Assembly: GCA_012934845.2 (NCBI GenBank)
Contig: WNNJ02000321.1
Coordinates: 59,462 to 123,461 of the forward strand
Length of the DNA: 64,000 nucleotides
Origin: Pomphorhynchus laevis
Lineage: Eukaryota; Acanthocephala; Palaeacanthocephala; Echinorhynchida; Pomphorhynchidae
Reading direction: 5' to 3'
The translations under genes and the position numbers were made by a program. The notes beneath the pieces were generated by a model. The model had not been told where the DNA came from. It made no database searches and saw nothing but the letters and a program-made list of their open reading frames with translations. Shown here one piece after another: positions 34,150 through 45,719 of the stretch (within the stretch, counting starts at the first letter, position 1; each line of letters opens with the position of its first letter).

Positions 34150-36400
34150 TTATTGCATCGCCGTTCATTTAATTAATCTAATAGTGAAGCTGTCAGCGTT
34201 TTCGAGTTGTCATATTTTGCTATGGCTGTATTTGATGGGTCCCTGATGCCCATACATCCGAAGCTTAACGGCAGAGAATTTATCTTCTGAATTTTCTCAC
34301 TACATTGCGAAATGCTTAATACAAGAGTTTGGTCATTAATTCGCCGAATATTACAGTTCTTAGCGGTATAAATTGGCTTTGGGAAGTTGGTCATCTTCTT
34401 TGTATATAAATCCACTTGTGTTAGAGGGATGTTACCAGAGCCACGTAAGCGATTTGTGCGTCTATTTCCGCAACATGTATTAGTTCTACTGTCATTTATG
34501 TCCATTTGGCAATTAAGTGTGTAATATACTCGTCCATGAATTTGCATGTTCCTATCGGACTTCCGAAGATGATAATACCTTCACTTACTATTTTTATTTC
34601 AGTGTTCTGAAACTGTGATTGCGCATATTATTTTTTGGCTCATGTGTAAATAATTTACATTTGCGCACATTTGGGAAGTATCCATACTGTGCCCTCACTC
34701 CCTTATATAATTCCATAAGTCTAGCAGGTATTGTATTGTTCCGGTGAATGTTGCGTAGTCAGCGTGTCAGCGGTTTTCAAATCTAGGGAAACGTTCTTGT
34801 ATCTCCTTAATCAAGGGTATGGATGCAATCGCAAATTCTGTCATTGCTAGGGTATCATCCTGGGTAACTCCTTTGGAGAGCATAGTTTCACCTCCCACAT
34901 TTAGATAAGAATCCGTTGAATAGTAATTGTTGATGACTGTCTTGAGTGATGGGCAAACATGATTTACGTTTTATAGGAGCAGATGACGATTTATGAGGTT
35001 GAATGCATTCCGCGAGTATATGCTTAGTACTGAGTTTTTCGGGTTATTGTGCAAAACTTATTCTGATTGCGTGAATGACAGCCTCAACTCCTGCTCTTTG
35101 TCTAGCACATAACAGGGAAACCCCTGATATTTCTTGAACATACATTCTTACTTTATCTAGGATAAATTTCCTATAATTCTTCTGGCTCCTTCGCAGATTC
35201 CAATCGGCCTTACCACAGGGTTTTCGTTTAAAGGTATTAGGCGACATGCCGTAAACGCTTTTACTGTTTCTTCTTTTATTGTTTGTGGCAACGTGTATTG
35301 CAAATTTCACCATGCTTTCTCTCAGGATCTTCGAATAATTTCCAAAAGACGTTAACATCTTTTTCCACATCATCGCGTCAAATCCAGATGGTCCTGCTGA
35401 TCTATATGTTCGTAGTGTCATTCTTTTAATGTCATCAGCATCAATACTCTAGAAAATTGATGAGTGATGCGCGGGGGTATCTTCGAAATTCTCTCTAGTT
35501 AGAGCGCTGATCCCACCTGTTTCGCCAGAGGAGTTTGTAAAATTTTACAAGAGTTTGTAATTCTTGTAAAATTTATCTTACAGATTTGCCGTCAACCAAA
35601 GAATCTAATTCATGTATACGGCTGATTTTATCCTCCTTGTCTAACATTTTGATTGCCAACGTTGTACGACCCGTAGTCATGTAGTGAATAAATCTTTTTA
35701 TGTTATTTTTGTTTCACTCGACGGGTTTCAGTGTTCTATATAGCTTACGCTGTTGTAGCAATTGAGCTTCATGGAATAGGTTATCTAAATCTAGATATTT
35801 CCATAGTTTGATTCGACGTTCCAAGATTTTTCGCACCAGATTTTTTTGGTCTCGGTTTTCTGTAGAAGCAATTGTACAAACACTTAGGGTTTTCATAGGG
35901 ACTGGAGCAGTCGCGTTGGGTGATGTGGCTAGTTCAAAAAAAGTGCAATTTTTCGTATTAGTTCATTGCTATGCTTGCAATGCAGGAGCTCCATTAAGTT
36001 TGGATGCCAACTAATTATATTTTCATATATTGATTGTATTCTTACCCTAAACGTTTCTTCTTGATTGTGTACTCCATCCTGTGAAACTTCGTTGCTTCCA
36101 ATGCTTGAATGTTCTGTAACCTATTCAGAATTACTTAAGTTGGAAGAGTCATTTGTAAGCCGTTCGGTATTCGATGTGTCTATATCCGTTGATAAGTTCT
36201 CTGAATCTGACTTGGTTTCTTCTTCGTTGAAAGATGCTCCGTTTTTGTTATGGCAGCATGGTGCATGACAGTCGACACATGCCCTTTTCCCTCGTGCGCA
36301 TACGCACTTTTTGCACCCGGCCGACTAACCGTTACACCCACAACATCTAGGAACCGAGGACTGTTTTTCAACGTGACATAATGTATGTTTTTATTGTATG
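34150..36400 (-). mobile_element. Cys-rich RT retroelement, CxC type, decayed
   Basis: Read on the minus strand. The N-terminus has a dense Cys motif, CCGCNG...CKKCVCARGKRACVDC (about 36355-36260). Further on are RSAGPSGFDAMMWKKML (about 35400-35350) and CARQRAGVEAVIHAIR (about 35105-35060), both characteristic of one invertebrate RT group as I recall it, then a block to about 34170. The RT catalytic motif is not clear. Several frame breaks. Opposite orientation to the related element at 30171. Confidence 0.55.
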
Positions 36401-36789
36401 CTTTTTATTGTATAATTTGTGAGTAGTTATAATCAAGAACCTTTTAAACAGGTTGGATTGTAAGTAGTTATAACAATAAAATTCTTTATCCAGTCTAATT
36501 AATGCGATTGGACCTGTCGTAAGTAGCATCTTAGCTCGTATATTTTTATATATCCTAATCAATTCGTGGATTCCTGCAACATGGAAGTCTTCTATTGTTG
36601 TGCCAATCCTTGTTTGTGGTGAGTATCGGTATTTTGTTTTCAGCTCTTTTTGTGTTATTTATCTTGTATGTAGTTAAAATCAAGAACTTTTTTGAAAAAT
36701 AAATATAATAATAAGGATTTTGTTAACAACTATATAACCGCTAAAAAGTTTTAAAAAGAAAAGCACAGAAAAAGAAAACATAAAATAAA

Positions 36790-37070
36790 GTCAGTCCGGT
36801 CGTTAATGGAGTCTTCATTATGTCTCGGCCTCAGGTACACAGAGATCTGAGACCTGCAGCTAATCCAATACGCCGCTCTCCGACTAAATCACCCGGGGTC
36901 TCTTAATCCCCGAAGAATCCAATATATGCGGACTATGCTCGATAAACGCGATATGATGAGCTTGTGAAACTGTAATCTTTGTTCTGGGAGACGTCCTCTT
37001 GAAAAACAAGACTAATCCCGAGATAGCCCAAGTACCCCAGAGGCGCACTTGGGTTTTCTCATTCAATTAC
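36790..37070 (-). mobile_element. tRNA-headed SINE-like repeat, copy 1
   Basis: On the minus strand, ACCCCGGGTGATTTAGTCGG and GGTCTCAGATCTC resemble an A box and a B box. A second copy lies at 57690-57800. The 3' body differs between the two. Confidence 0.5.
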
Positions 37071-37344
37071 AGATGCTGAGTCTGTGTTAGGGCCAGCCTA
37101 ACTTTCTTCGTTAAATTCGGGTCAAATTTAATCTTTATATGACGAGTCATCCCCGATAATAAACTACACAAATTGTTTTTTAATCAATATTTCTGGTACC
37201 GAGCTGCCTCTTCAAAGGATTGTAATTATCTGAAAAATTATAATTTTTTCACATGATTCACTAAGTGAATCATATGAAAAATAAAAAAGGAAAAGAGGAA
37301 CTTTTTTAAAAATTTTCTCTTTCCTTTGATCTACTAAAGAAAAT

Positions 37345-37749
37345 TAAATTAATATTATTTTCTGAAGATGCTAATAGTAGTTACCTAAATATCAAAAAAA
37401 TTCTCTTTTTTGATCCAGCTCCAATAATTCTTTACGTTAAATATATAGAATTTTCGAATACAATTATTTTTTCATTTTACAAATGTCAACAGTATGTCGA
37501 TTTTTAGCATAGGAACTTTAGAAATATTATTTGATAAATAATATATTTTGGGGTTTGTTTTGTATTGCTATAATCGTAGCCTCTGTAGCTCAGTGGATAG
37601 AGCGCTGGATTTCTAATTCAGTGGTCGCGGGTTCGACCCCCGTCGGAGGTAATGGTGTCTGCATTTGATGAACCAGTAAACCAATGTTAGTATCAAAAAA
37701 ATAACAAATAAAAGATTTTTGAAATTATATTCATTAAAAGGCCGGCAAT
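37345..37749 (+). repeat. Duplicated block 1 carrying the tRNA-Arg gene
   Basis: From TTTTCTGAAGATGCTAAT to AAAGGCCGGCAA, this block matches 38335-38728 with few differences, on both sides of the tRNA. It begins with half of a foldback element. Confidence 0.8.
37579..37651 (+). tRNA. tRNA-Arg (anticodon UCU)
   Basis: Full cloverleaf of 73 bases: acceptor GCCTCTG pairs with CGGAGGT (G-T at the end and one T-G), D-arm GCTC/GAGC, anticodon stem CTGGA/TTCAG with loop TTTCTAA (anticodon TCT, reads AGA), T-arm GCGGG/CCCGT with loop TTCGACC, discriminator A. No intron, no encoded CCA. A box TAGCTCAGTGG and B box GGTTCGACCCC are intact, so Pol III transcription is plausible. Confidence 0.93.
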
Positions 37750-38210
37750 TAATTCTGTTAATTCGTCAGAATTTCGCCCGATTAGCATATTGGAAAACAC
37801 TTGCGTGTTTTCCAAAATTCTCGAAAAACTAGTCTCGAAGCAGGATCGACTGTATCTTAAGAAAAACAGTATTATCTATGACTCGCAGCACGGATTTATG
37901 CCGGACTAATCTTATTTAACCAATTTAATAACAGCTCTTGAAAGATAGACTGACGTTTTGAGTTCTGACTATGTATTCGACAGTTTTTTTTGGACTTTTC
38001 AAAGGCCTTTGACTGTGTCCCTCATGATTGTATCGTCTGATTGCTTGCTCATTATGGTTCCCATGCTCAGTTCATTGAGTAGATTAAGAATTTCTTATCT
38101 TTGATGTCATTCCAAGTAAGAGTTGGTGGTGTTCTTTCAAAGAGCTATATGGTGCTTTCCAGTGTACCTCAAGGATCTGTTATTGGCCCACTTCTTTTTG
38201 TTGTTTATTA
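37750..38210 (+). mobile_element. CR1-like LINE RT fragment
   Basis: Decayed reading with FRPISI, SKILEKLVSKQDRLYLKK, DSQHGF, TNLITAL, a FSKAFDCVPH-like segment (about 37995-38025), and VPQGSVIGPLLFV (about 38165-38205). It is cut off at the foldback element. Both ends abut the duplicated block. Frame breaks are present. Confidence 0.7.
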
Positions 38211-38415
38211 ATTATTAGAGCTGGATCAAAGAAAAAAGGATTTTTTTGATATTTCACTAACTTTTGATAGCATCTTCAGAAAATTACAATCATTGGAATT
38301 AATTAATGAACAAATCAATGGAATTAATGTAATTAATGTAATTTTCTGAATATGCTAACAGAATTAGCGAAATATCAAAAAAATTCTCTTTTTTGATCCA
38401 GCTCCAATAATTCTT
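38205..38415. mobile_element. Foldback (MITE-like) element, whole copy
   Basis: AATTATTAGAGCTGGATCAA at the left is mirrored by TTGATCCAGCTCCAATAATT at the right; the inner arms carry GATATTTCACTAAC / GTTAGCGAAATATC-type pairing. Same family as 9881-10080. It interrupts the LINE fragment just after the RT motif. Confidence 0.75.
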
Positions 38416-38559
38416 TACGTTAAATATATAATTTTCGAATACAATTATTTATTCATTTTACAAATGTCAACAGTATGTCGATTTTTAGCATAAGAACTTT
38501 AGAAATATTATTTGATAAATAATATATTTTGGGGTTCGTTTTGTATTGCTATAATCGTA

Positions 38560-38635
38560 GCCTCTGTAGCTCAGTGGATAGAGCGCTGGATTTCTAATTC
38601 AGTGGTTGCGGGTTAGATTCCCGTCGGATGTAATG
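38560..38635 (+). pseudogene. tRNA-Arg pseudogene in duplicated block 2
   Basis: Identical to the intact tRNA through the anticodon arm, then changed in the T loop (TTAGATT for TTCGACC) and in the 3' acceptor strand (CGGATGT). The B box is damaged. It lies in the second copy of the duplicated block (38335-38728). Confidence 0.85.
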
Positions 38636-38876
38636 GTGTCTGCAATTAATGAACCAGTAAACCAAAGTTAGTATCGAAAAAATAACAAATAAAAGATTTT
38701 TGAAATTATATTCATTAAAAGGCCGGCAAGTTTGTGCACATTCTGATCAATGACCCTGGAGGTTTTACTTTTACTTGAATATGTTATATGGTATTGGGTA
38801 GATTTATATTTATTCCAGATTGATTCTAATTTTAATATAATTAATTACTATTGGATAATAAATCAGATCAGGTAAC

Positions 38877-38997
38877 TGTGGTATATAGTCAATAATCTCT
38901 AATTGACATGAGTATCTATAACTGTTTTTATAAACTGATTGTTTTCTAGATTGATAAATAAAACCTCTTTGGTTTAGACTTCGTTTACATTACGACA
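38877..38997 (+). repeat. 5' LTR, 121 bp
   Basis: Begins TGTGG and ends CGACA; identical by eye to 42670-42790. Preceded by GTAAC, the target duplication. Confidence 0.93.
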
Positions 38998-41900
38998 ATT
39001 TATTTATCAATTTGTTATGGACAAGCTATTGAAACCAGATGTGCTTTCATTGTCAAAGGATTCGACGGATTCAGAAACACAGTGGAGGCATTGGAAAACT
39101 CGATTAAATGCGTTTCTTTCTTGTATTCCCGATCTTAGAGAAGATCATAAAATGCCACTATTAACGAACCTGATCAGTGCAGATCTGTTTCGATACATCG
39201 AGTCTACCGAAATATTTGCAGATGCAATGCTTGCTCTAAAGGCTTTGTTCGTAAAGCCGCGCAATGTGGTGTTTCAACGACACGTTTTGTCAACGTACAA
39301 GCAAGCTTATCCACAAACCATTGATCAGTTTCTACATGAACTACTGCATTTAGCAAAATCATGTGATTTTGAGGATGTAAATGCGAAGCGTTATCACGAT
39401 GAGTACGTTCGCGATTCGTTTATTCGAGGGTTGGCTTCTTCGAGCATCCGTCAACGTTTATTGGAGCGGTCAAAGCTTTCGCTGGACGACGCTTATCAAG
39501 CTGCTCGATCGCTTGAACAGGCCGAATTACAAGCTAACTCGTACTCTTGTCAACCTGTGCAAATGATGGATCCTATTAATGTTGCAGCTAGTAGTGAAAA
39601 TATGACGGACGACTCTCCGGCAATTCAAGTTAATGCTACCCGTCAATCTTGTTTCTTCTGTGGAAATGCAAAACATCCTCGAGCCCAATGCCCGGCGCTA
39701 AAAGTTAAATGCCGATCGTGTCAAAAAGTCGGTCATTTTGCCAAAATGTGCATGTCCAGGAAGCGCAATTCGATTGACTTGAATTCAATAGAGATTGCTC
39801 AAATTTCACAGTTTTCTTCTCCGGGTCTCAAGAACGCCATGGTTTCTATAATGGCTTACGGTATCAAAATGAATGCTCTGATAGATACTGGTAGCAGTTC
39901 AAATTTTATATCGTCAAACATGATAAAACGTTGTAAACGGTCAACTACTAAGTGTTACGAAATTGCTCGGATGGCATCGTCTTCTTTTCAAAGCGTTTTG
40001 AGGGAAACAGTTGCTCTCGATTTGGAGCTAATAGTCGAAAAATATTATGGTGTCAAGTGTTTTGTTCTAGACAACCTTTGTGCTGATGTAATTTTGGGCC
40101 ATCCTTTTCTCAGGCGTTTCAAGCATCTTGCACTGGATTTTGGAGGAATGCATTCACCGATTGTTATTGGGGCCCTGGAAGCAATGCATGTTGAACCACA
40201 TCCGTTATTTGAACATAGGAGTATCGATATTCGTCCATTGCAAACAAAATCTTGTCGACGAACTCCTAGTCAGGACGCATTTATTAAATCAGAAGTAAAG
40301 CGACTTCTCGAAAACGGCATCATAGAACCAAGTTCATCCCCCTGGAGGGCACAAGCACTCATTGTTACAAATTCTCAGGGAAAACAAAGAATGGTGATCG
40401 ACTATTCACGGACGATCAATCGATTCACATTGCTCGACGCATTTCCCTTGCCACGAACGGATGATTTAATAGACAAGCTTTCGAACTATCGAATATTCTC
40501 ATGCGTGGATATGAAAGATGCCTACAATCAACTACCTATTTTACAATCCAAAAAAGAGTTCACCGCTTTCGAGGCTGCTGGAGGCCTTTATCAATACAAA
40601 CGAGTGCCTTTCGGGCTCACAAACGGTGTAGCAGTGTTCCAGCGCATCATGAATAGTTTAATTGACAGAGAAGCATTGTCTGGTGTCTTTTCGTATCTCG
40701 ACGACATTTTAATTGCAGGAAAGAATAGGGAAGAGCATAACGCAAACCTCCAGAAATTCTTAGCCATGGAAAGAAAATACCATCTAACATTAAACGAAAC
40801 CAAGAGTGTGTTCGCATCCGAGTCAATAAGCGTTTTGGGACAGTGTATTGAGAACGGAATGATTAAGCCCGACCCACGACGAACTAGACCAATCTTCGAG
40901 CTCAAGAATCCGACGGATGCAACCGAACATTCCCATCTGCGGGGGTTGCTAACTTACTATTGTCGCTGGATATCTGGTTTTGCGCACCGCGCTCGAGATT
41001 TTGCTACAGAGACAAATTTTCCCATGGGTGAATCAGCAATGAAGAGCTTGAAGGATATAAAAGCAGCTTTAATGTGTGCCTGCCGTTCGTGTATAGATGA
41101 AAATTTACCGTTTGAAGTAGAGACAGATGCATCAAAAGTAGCGATAGCGGCTACCTTGAGCCAGCGTGGTAGACCAGTTGCTTTTTTTCGCGAGTACTGT
41201 CCAAACATGAAAAGCGCAATCCAGCGATTGAATTAGAAGCTCTGGCAATAATTGAAGCTCTTAAAGAATGGCGTCACTACCTCATTGGACGTCCATTTCG
41301 AGTTATTACAGATCAAAGATCAGTTGCTTATATGATGTCTTCACATTCGAATAGGATAAAAAATGAAAAAATTGAACGCTGGCGATTAGAGTTATCCCAA
41401 TTTCGCTTTGAGATCATTTATCGTCCCGGCGTTGACAACGTAGCAGCGGACGCTTTATCACGACTAGCATGCTCCGGCGTAACGACTTCTCAATCAGACT
41501 TAATAAAATTACACCGTTCACTATGTCATCCTGGTCAGACAAGATTGTGGCATTATGTCAGGGCGAAGAATTTGCCATTTTCTTTAAGTGATATACGGGA
41601 AGTTGTAAACTCTTGTTCAACGTGTGCAAAGATAAAGCCGAGATTCTATCGTCCTCCCACCAGCGTTTTAATCAAATCACTTCAACCGTTTGAATGTTTG
41701 TCAATCGACTTCAAGGGTTCACTTCCCAGTAAAACAAACGCAAAATATATACTGACGGTCGTCGATGAGTTTTCAAGGTTTCCGTGGGCATTTCCGTGTT
41801 GCGATACTTCTGCCGAATCAGTTATAACATGCTTAAAGCAGCTTTTCTACCTTTTTGGGACACCGAAATATTTGCACTCAGACCGAGGAAGCGCTTTTGT

Positions 41901-42669
41901 GTCACGCGAATTCAAAGTGTTTACATCTTCACTTGGGATTGCTACAAGCCAAACTTCTTACAATCCGCGGGGCAATGGCCAATGTGAGCGATTAAATGGA
42001 ACGATATGGCGTGGAATTCAGTTATCGGTGTTGGATGCGAAATTACCAATACAGTCTTGGGCGTCAGTTTTGCCTTCTGTGCTGAACTCAATTCGGTGTT
42101 TGCTGTGTACATCTACCAACGCAACGCATCATGAACGTATGTTCAAGTACGACCGAGGATCTTCAACAGGCCGTTCGCTACCGAGTTGGCTTTTAAATTT
42201 GGGGCCGGTTCTGGTTCGTTGTCGTAATAAAGGAGGCAATGTGGTACAAGAAGCACTGTTGCTAGAATCGAACCAGCACTACGCTAGAATACAACTAAAA
42301 AGTGGGCACGTTTCCACGGTTTCAACGCGGGACTTAGCACCTTGCCCTGAAGATCAACTATCATTGTCGTGATCCGGGCCAGAAGATGGAACGACATTAG
42401 CAGAGTCAAACAATACTAACCAAAAGGAATTCCTACATCCAACAACGACATCCATAAGCCAAGATCTTAACTTATCAAACTTTGAGGAAGCCTCCTCCCA
42501 AGCAATGGACGGAAATAGCAACGAAGAAGCTACATCAACCCAATCAAACTTGAATTTGGATAGGCAGACGATTACTACTCAAGTCAACCAATCTAACAAC
42601 GAGGTACGAAGAAGTAAAAGACAGCGAGGTCAACCTGCTTATCTTTCAAACTATTATGTAGGGGAAGAA

Positions 42670-42790
42670 TGTGGTATATAGTCAATAATCTCTAATTGAC
42701 ATGAGTATCTATAACTGTTTTTATAAACTGATTGTTTTCTAGATTGATAAATAAAACCTCTTTGGTTTAGACTTCGTTTACATTACGACA
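42670..42790 (+). repeat. 3' LTR, 121 bp
   Basis: Identical by eye to the 5' LTR; followed by GTAAC and then CTGAGTCTGCG-type tail repeat that continues the sequence left of the element. Confidence 0.93.
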
Positions 42791-42795
42791 GTAAC

Positions 42796-43700
42796 TGAGT
42801 CTGCGCGTACTAAATTATTTATAAAGCTTCTCTTAAAATAATAAGGATAATATACCTTCCTTTACACGTGGCGAAATGGAATAAATAGCCCAGCTGATTC
42901 CCCATAAATTGAATACATCAAATCAATACAAATGCACAGCTATGAAATAATGGAATAATTGGATATGACCCATTAAAAGTTCAAATCAATATTGTGTATT
43001 TGATTAGAATTAAGTTTAAAAACTTGTGATTATAATCAATTTCTATTGATAGTGAAATTTCATACTATCCGGGATCGTCTTCATTGCTCTCTGTCAGGCT
43101 TCCAAAGTCGAGTGTTTGTAGGTCGACAAAAATTGCCTTGCATGATGTCATCGCAGTTCGATATCATTAGATACAAAAATGGTTCAATTGTGTGTATGTG
43201 GTAAATAATTATCAGTAATACATGATTTGGCTTGTCAAACTGGATGGTTGACAGAAAATAACATATAATATAATATCGTTTGTGATTTCTTAGCCGTCTA
43301 ACTTACCAGCGTTAGTTGTGAAGTAGCTATTATACATGAATTTCAGTTGTTCCTGAAAATCTCAATTTTAAAATATTGTATTAGACTAAGGTACACTAGA
43401 TAATCAAATTTCATCAAAGGAAACACGTCATAAGCATGTATTTGGCCCCGCTGCTATGTTGGGTCGAAGAATAGGGGCCGAAATCTGATTACATAGTAGT
43501 TCCTTCTAATGACCTCTCATTTTTTATTCTGATACAACGTCTGTTATTTATAAGTAAAAGTTGGCAAAAAAATTAAGATAACAATTATATTTTGAGATAC
43601 AAACTTTTTTTTTAAATTTTTTAATTATGGACACGATGATTTTTTCATATTACTTGAACCAGCGGAATCGAATATACCAACTAATAAAATTTTAGTACAA
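42796..43700 (+). repeat. Penelope-like tail fragments and AT-rich DNA
   Basis: 42796-42850 continues the repeat interrupted by the LTR element. At 43420-43560 a plus-strand tail copy carries GGCCCC (43444-43449), CTGCTATGTT (43451-43460), GGGGCC (43474-43479) and TACATAGTAG (43490-43499). Between these I see nothing recognisable. Confidence 0.55.
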
Positions 43701-43745
43701 ACAAGTTTTCAGATGAAGAGAAATATAATTCATCTTTCGGATGAA

Positions 43746-44560
43746 GAATTTCAGCTCACAGATACAATCAAGCTAAATTAAAAACATTCATTGCAAGTGG
43801 CATCATGATAAAAAGGGATCCGGCCAGCGGATCACACAAAAAGGTAGGTTTCTAATAGATCGTTATAATACGATCCTATACCGACAGTATTATACAACAA
43901 TGTATATCTACACCACTGGAGCAGCCAGCCTAGTGGATGTAACGTTAAATCGTGTTACAGACGTCCTGAGTTCTAATCCGATCAGCACCAGTGCACGAAG
44001 TAAGCAGATAATAAGGGTCGAAACGTGAAATGTAGATCTGGGTCAGCAGATGATGAGCTCCTTCCAGACTGATTAGTAGCGTCCTGCTGTGCCAAGAATA
44101 GGAACAATACCTGTGAGGATAATATCGTGCCACGATCAGATGAATTTCAGCTCACAGATGCAATCAAGTTAAATAAAAAACATTCATTGCAAGTGGCAGC
44201 ATGAAAAACAGTGTTCCGGCTAGCGGATCACACACATAGGGTAGGTTTTTAATCGATCTTTAGAATATGATCCCCTTCCGAAAGTAATATACAACAATGT
44301 ATATATACAGCACTGGAGCAGCCAGCCTAGTGGATGTAGCGTTGAATCAAGATACAGACGTCCTGAGTTCTAATCCGGTCAGCACCAGTGTACGAAGTAA
44401 GCAGATAATAATGGTCGAAACGTGAAATGTAGGTCTGGGTCAGCAGCTGATGAGACCCACCCAGACTGATTAGTAGCGTCCTGCTGTATCAAAAATAGGA
44501 ACAATACCTGTGAGGATAATATCGTGCCACGATCAGATGAATTTCAGCTCACATATGCAA
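43746..44560 (+). repeat. Tandem tRNA-headed SINE-like array with hammerhead vestige
   Basis: Two units of about 396 bases (period measured at GAATTTCAGCTCAC: 43746, 44142, 44539). Each has a tRNA-like head: A-box-like TAGTGGATGTAGCG and B-box-like GAGTTCTAATCC. Downstream in unit 2 is a hammerhead layout: CAGCAG (44441-44446), CTGATGA (44447-44453), GTC (44478-44480), CTGCTG (44481-44486), so stem I and cleavage triplet are in place, but the GAAA box is replaced by TGATTA. This recalls the schistosome Sm-alpha family, a Pol III repeat with a hammerhead; homology is inferred. Confidence 0.6.
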
Positions 44561-44929
44561 TCAAGTTAAATAAAAAAATAAATCATTTTGATGAAATGTT
44601 TACAGTTTAAATAAGTATTTAATGTCGCCTAAACGTTATTTAAAGAGAATGCTATTCATGCGAGAAATTCGCCTCTAAGCATTTCGCCCAAATAAAGGTC
44701 AATCCACCATTGGTATTTTGCCTTTTCCATTTCCAACATAAATTTTTTTATTGGACGCCATTAAGACTCAATTGGCTGAATATGACATCTAGAAATTCAC
44801 CGAAGAAGTAGAGAACTCTTTTTAAATACTTATGAAGCACTTCGTGGGTTACTATCCTAACAGAATAGTCTACAATTCTACCAGAAAGTATTCTGGCATG
44901 TTTTGTATATATTTTGCCACAAATTATCT

Positions 44930-45660
44930 GGTACAATCATATATTAATTACTTTCGAAATACCTGGGACAACTTGGTACTGTTGAGCCTAAGGGCATCTC
45001 GGCCAATGTTCTAATAAACAACATTGAACTTGGCCTAGACATTGACGAGATAAAAGATCTTGAGGCAACATTCGCTCTTAAAGTCGTACGATACATTAAA
45101 AGGAAAGATATATTATTATTAGTGGCTTTTGCCACAACTACGATTGACAATGCAATGGTTGTGGCTAGGATCGCACAAAACCCGTTCCTGTGTACAAATC
45201 TATCTTTTTAGCACGTCTCATCTAATGATGTCACCATTCCTCATTGCCCGAAATGTCACAGTTAGGACCACTGGGGATATTCCAGCTGCGCTGAATCGAG
45301 ATGCGCCAAGCACATAGAACCGGGGTATAATGGTAAATGCCCGAAGATGATGAGCCAATTGAGCATTCTAACAAACTTTAGTGATCGTGTGTCTACTGTT
45401 TCCAGAAGCAACTTGTTCAAGACTGACTATTCTACTATTGTCGCTTTTTTGCCACATTATCAGTGGGATAGATCCATTTTATGTGAGCATAAATATAGCT
45501 TGAAACAACTTTCGAGATGTGCTTCGCCACTTGATTGATCAGAGTGAAAGTGGTATACCTTTATAGATCTTGTTCCAGCCTGCAACCGCCTTAAGCAGGG
45601 CAACCCCTTGTCAGATGCTGCTAGATGGGCCGTTGATAGTTTAGCCTGAGTCAACTAAAC
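44930..45660 (+). mobile_element. Possible LINE ORF1 remnant with zinc knuckle
   Basis: A decayed reading has ISANVLINNIELGLDI...VVRYIKRKD (about 44995-45110), then CPKCHS.DHWGYSSC (about 45247-45290), a CX2CX4HX4C knuckle, and RCAKH. This order resembles ORF1 proteins of jockey-like LINEs. At least one stop interrupts it. Family not certain. Confidence 0.35.
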
Positions 45661-45719
45661 TAGGTGGCGACACCGAAAAAGCAACGTTAAAATTATGACT
45701 TAAAAGTTACATGTACTCA

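Larger units (their letters stand above)
38877..42790 (+). mobile_element. Ty3/gypsy-type LTR retrotransposon, young
   Basis: Element of 3.9 kb with identical 121-bp LTRs and a 5-bp target duplication GTAAC (38872-38876, 42791-42795). Parts in order: gag-like region from 39017 with a CCHC knuckle pair (CFFCGNAKHPRAQC, CRSCQKVGHFAKMC, about 39655-39750), protease (LIDTGSS, about 39880), RT with YLDDI (about 40697), RNase H (about 41130 onward), integrase with HHCC zinc region and catalytic core (about 41510-42100), and a short acidic tail. A purine run AGGGGAAGAA precedes the 3' LTR. No envelope-like part was seen. Largely whole, with about one break. The identical LTRs argue for recent insertion. 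Confidence 0.93.

Noticed and set aside
38560-38635. Second functional tRNA-Arg
   Set aside because: T loop and acceptor strand are damaged and the B box is lost.
40591-41208. Minus-strand frames opposite the LTR element RT
   Set aside because: Antisense shadows of a well-supported coding region.
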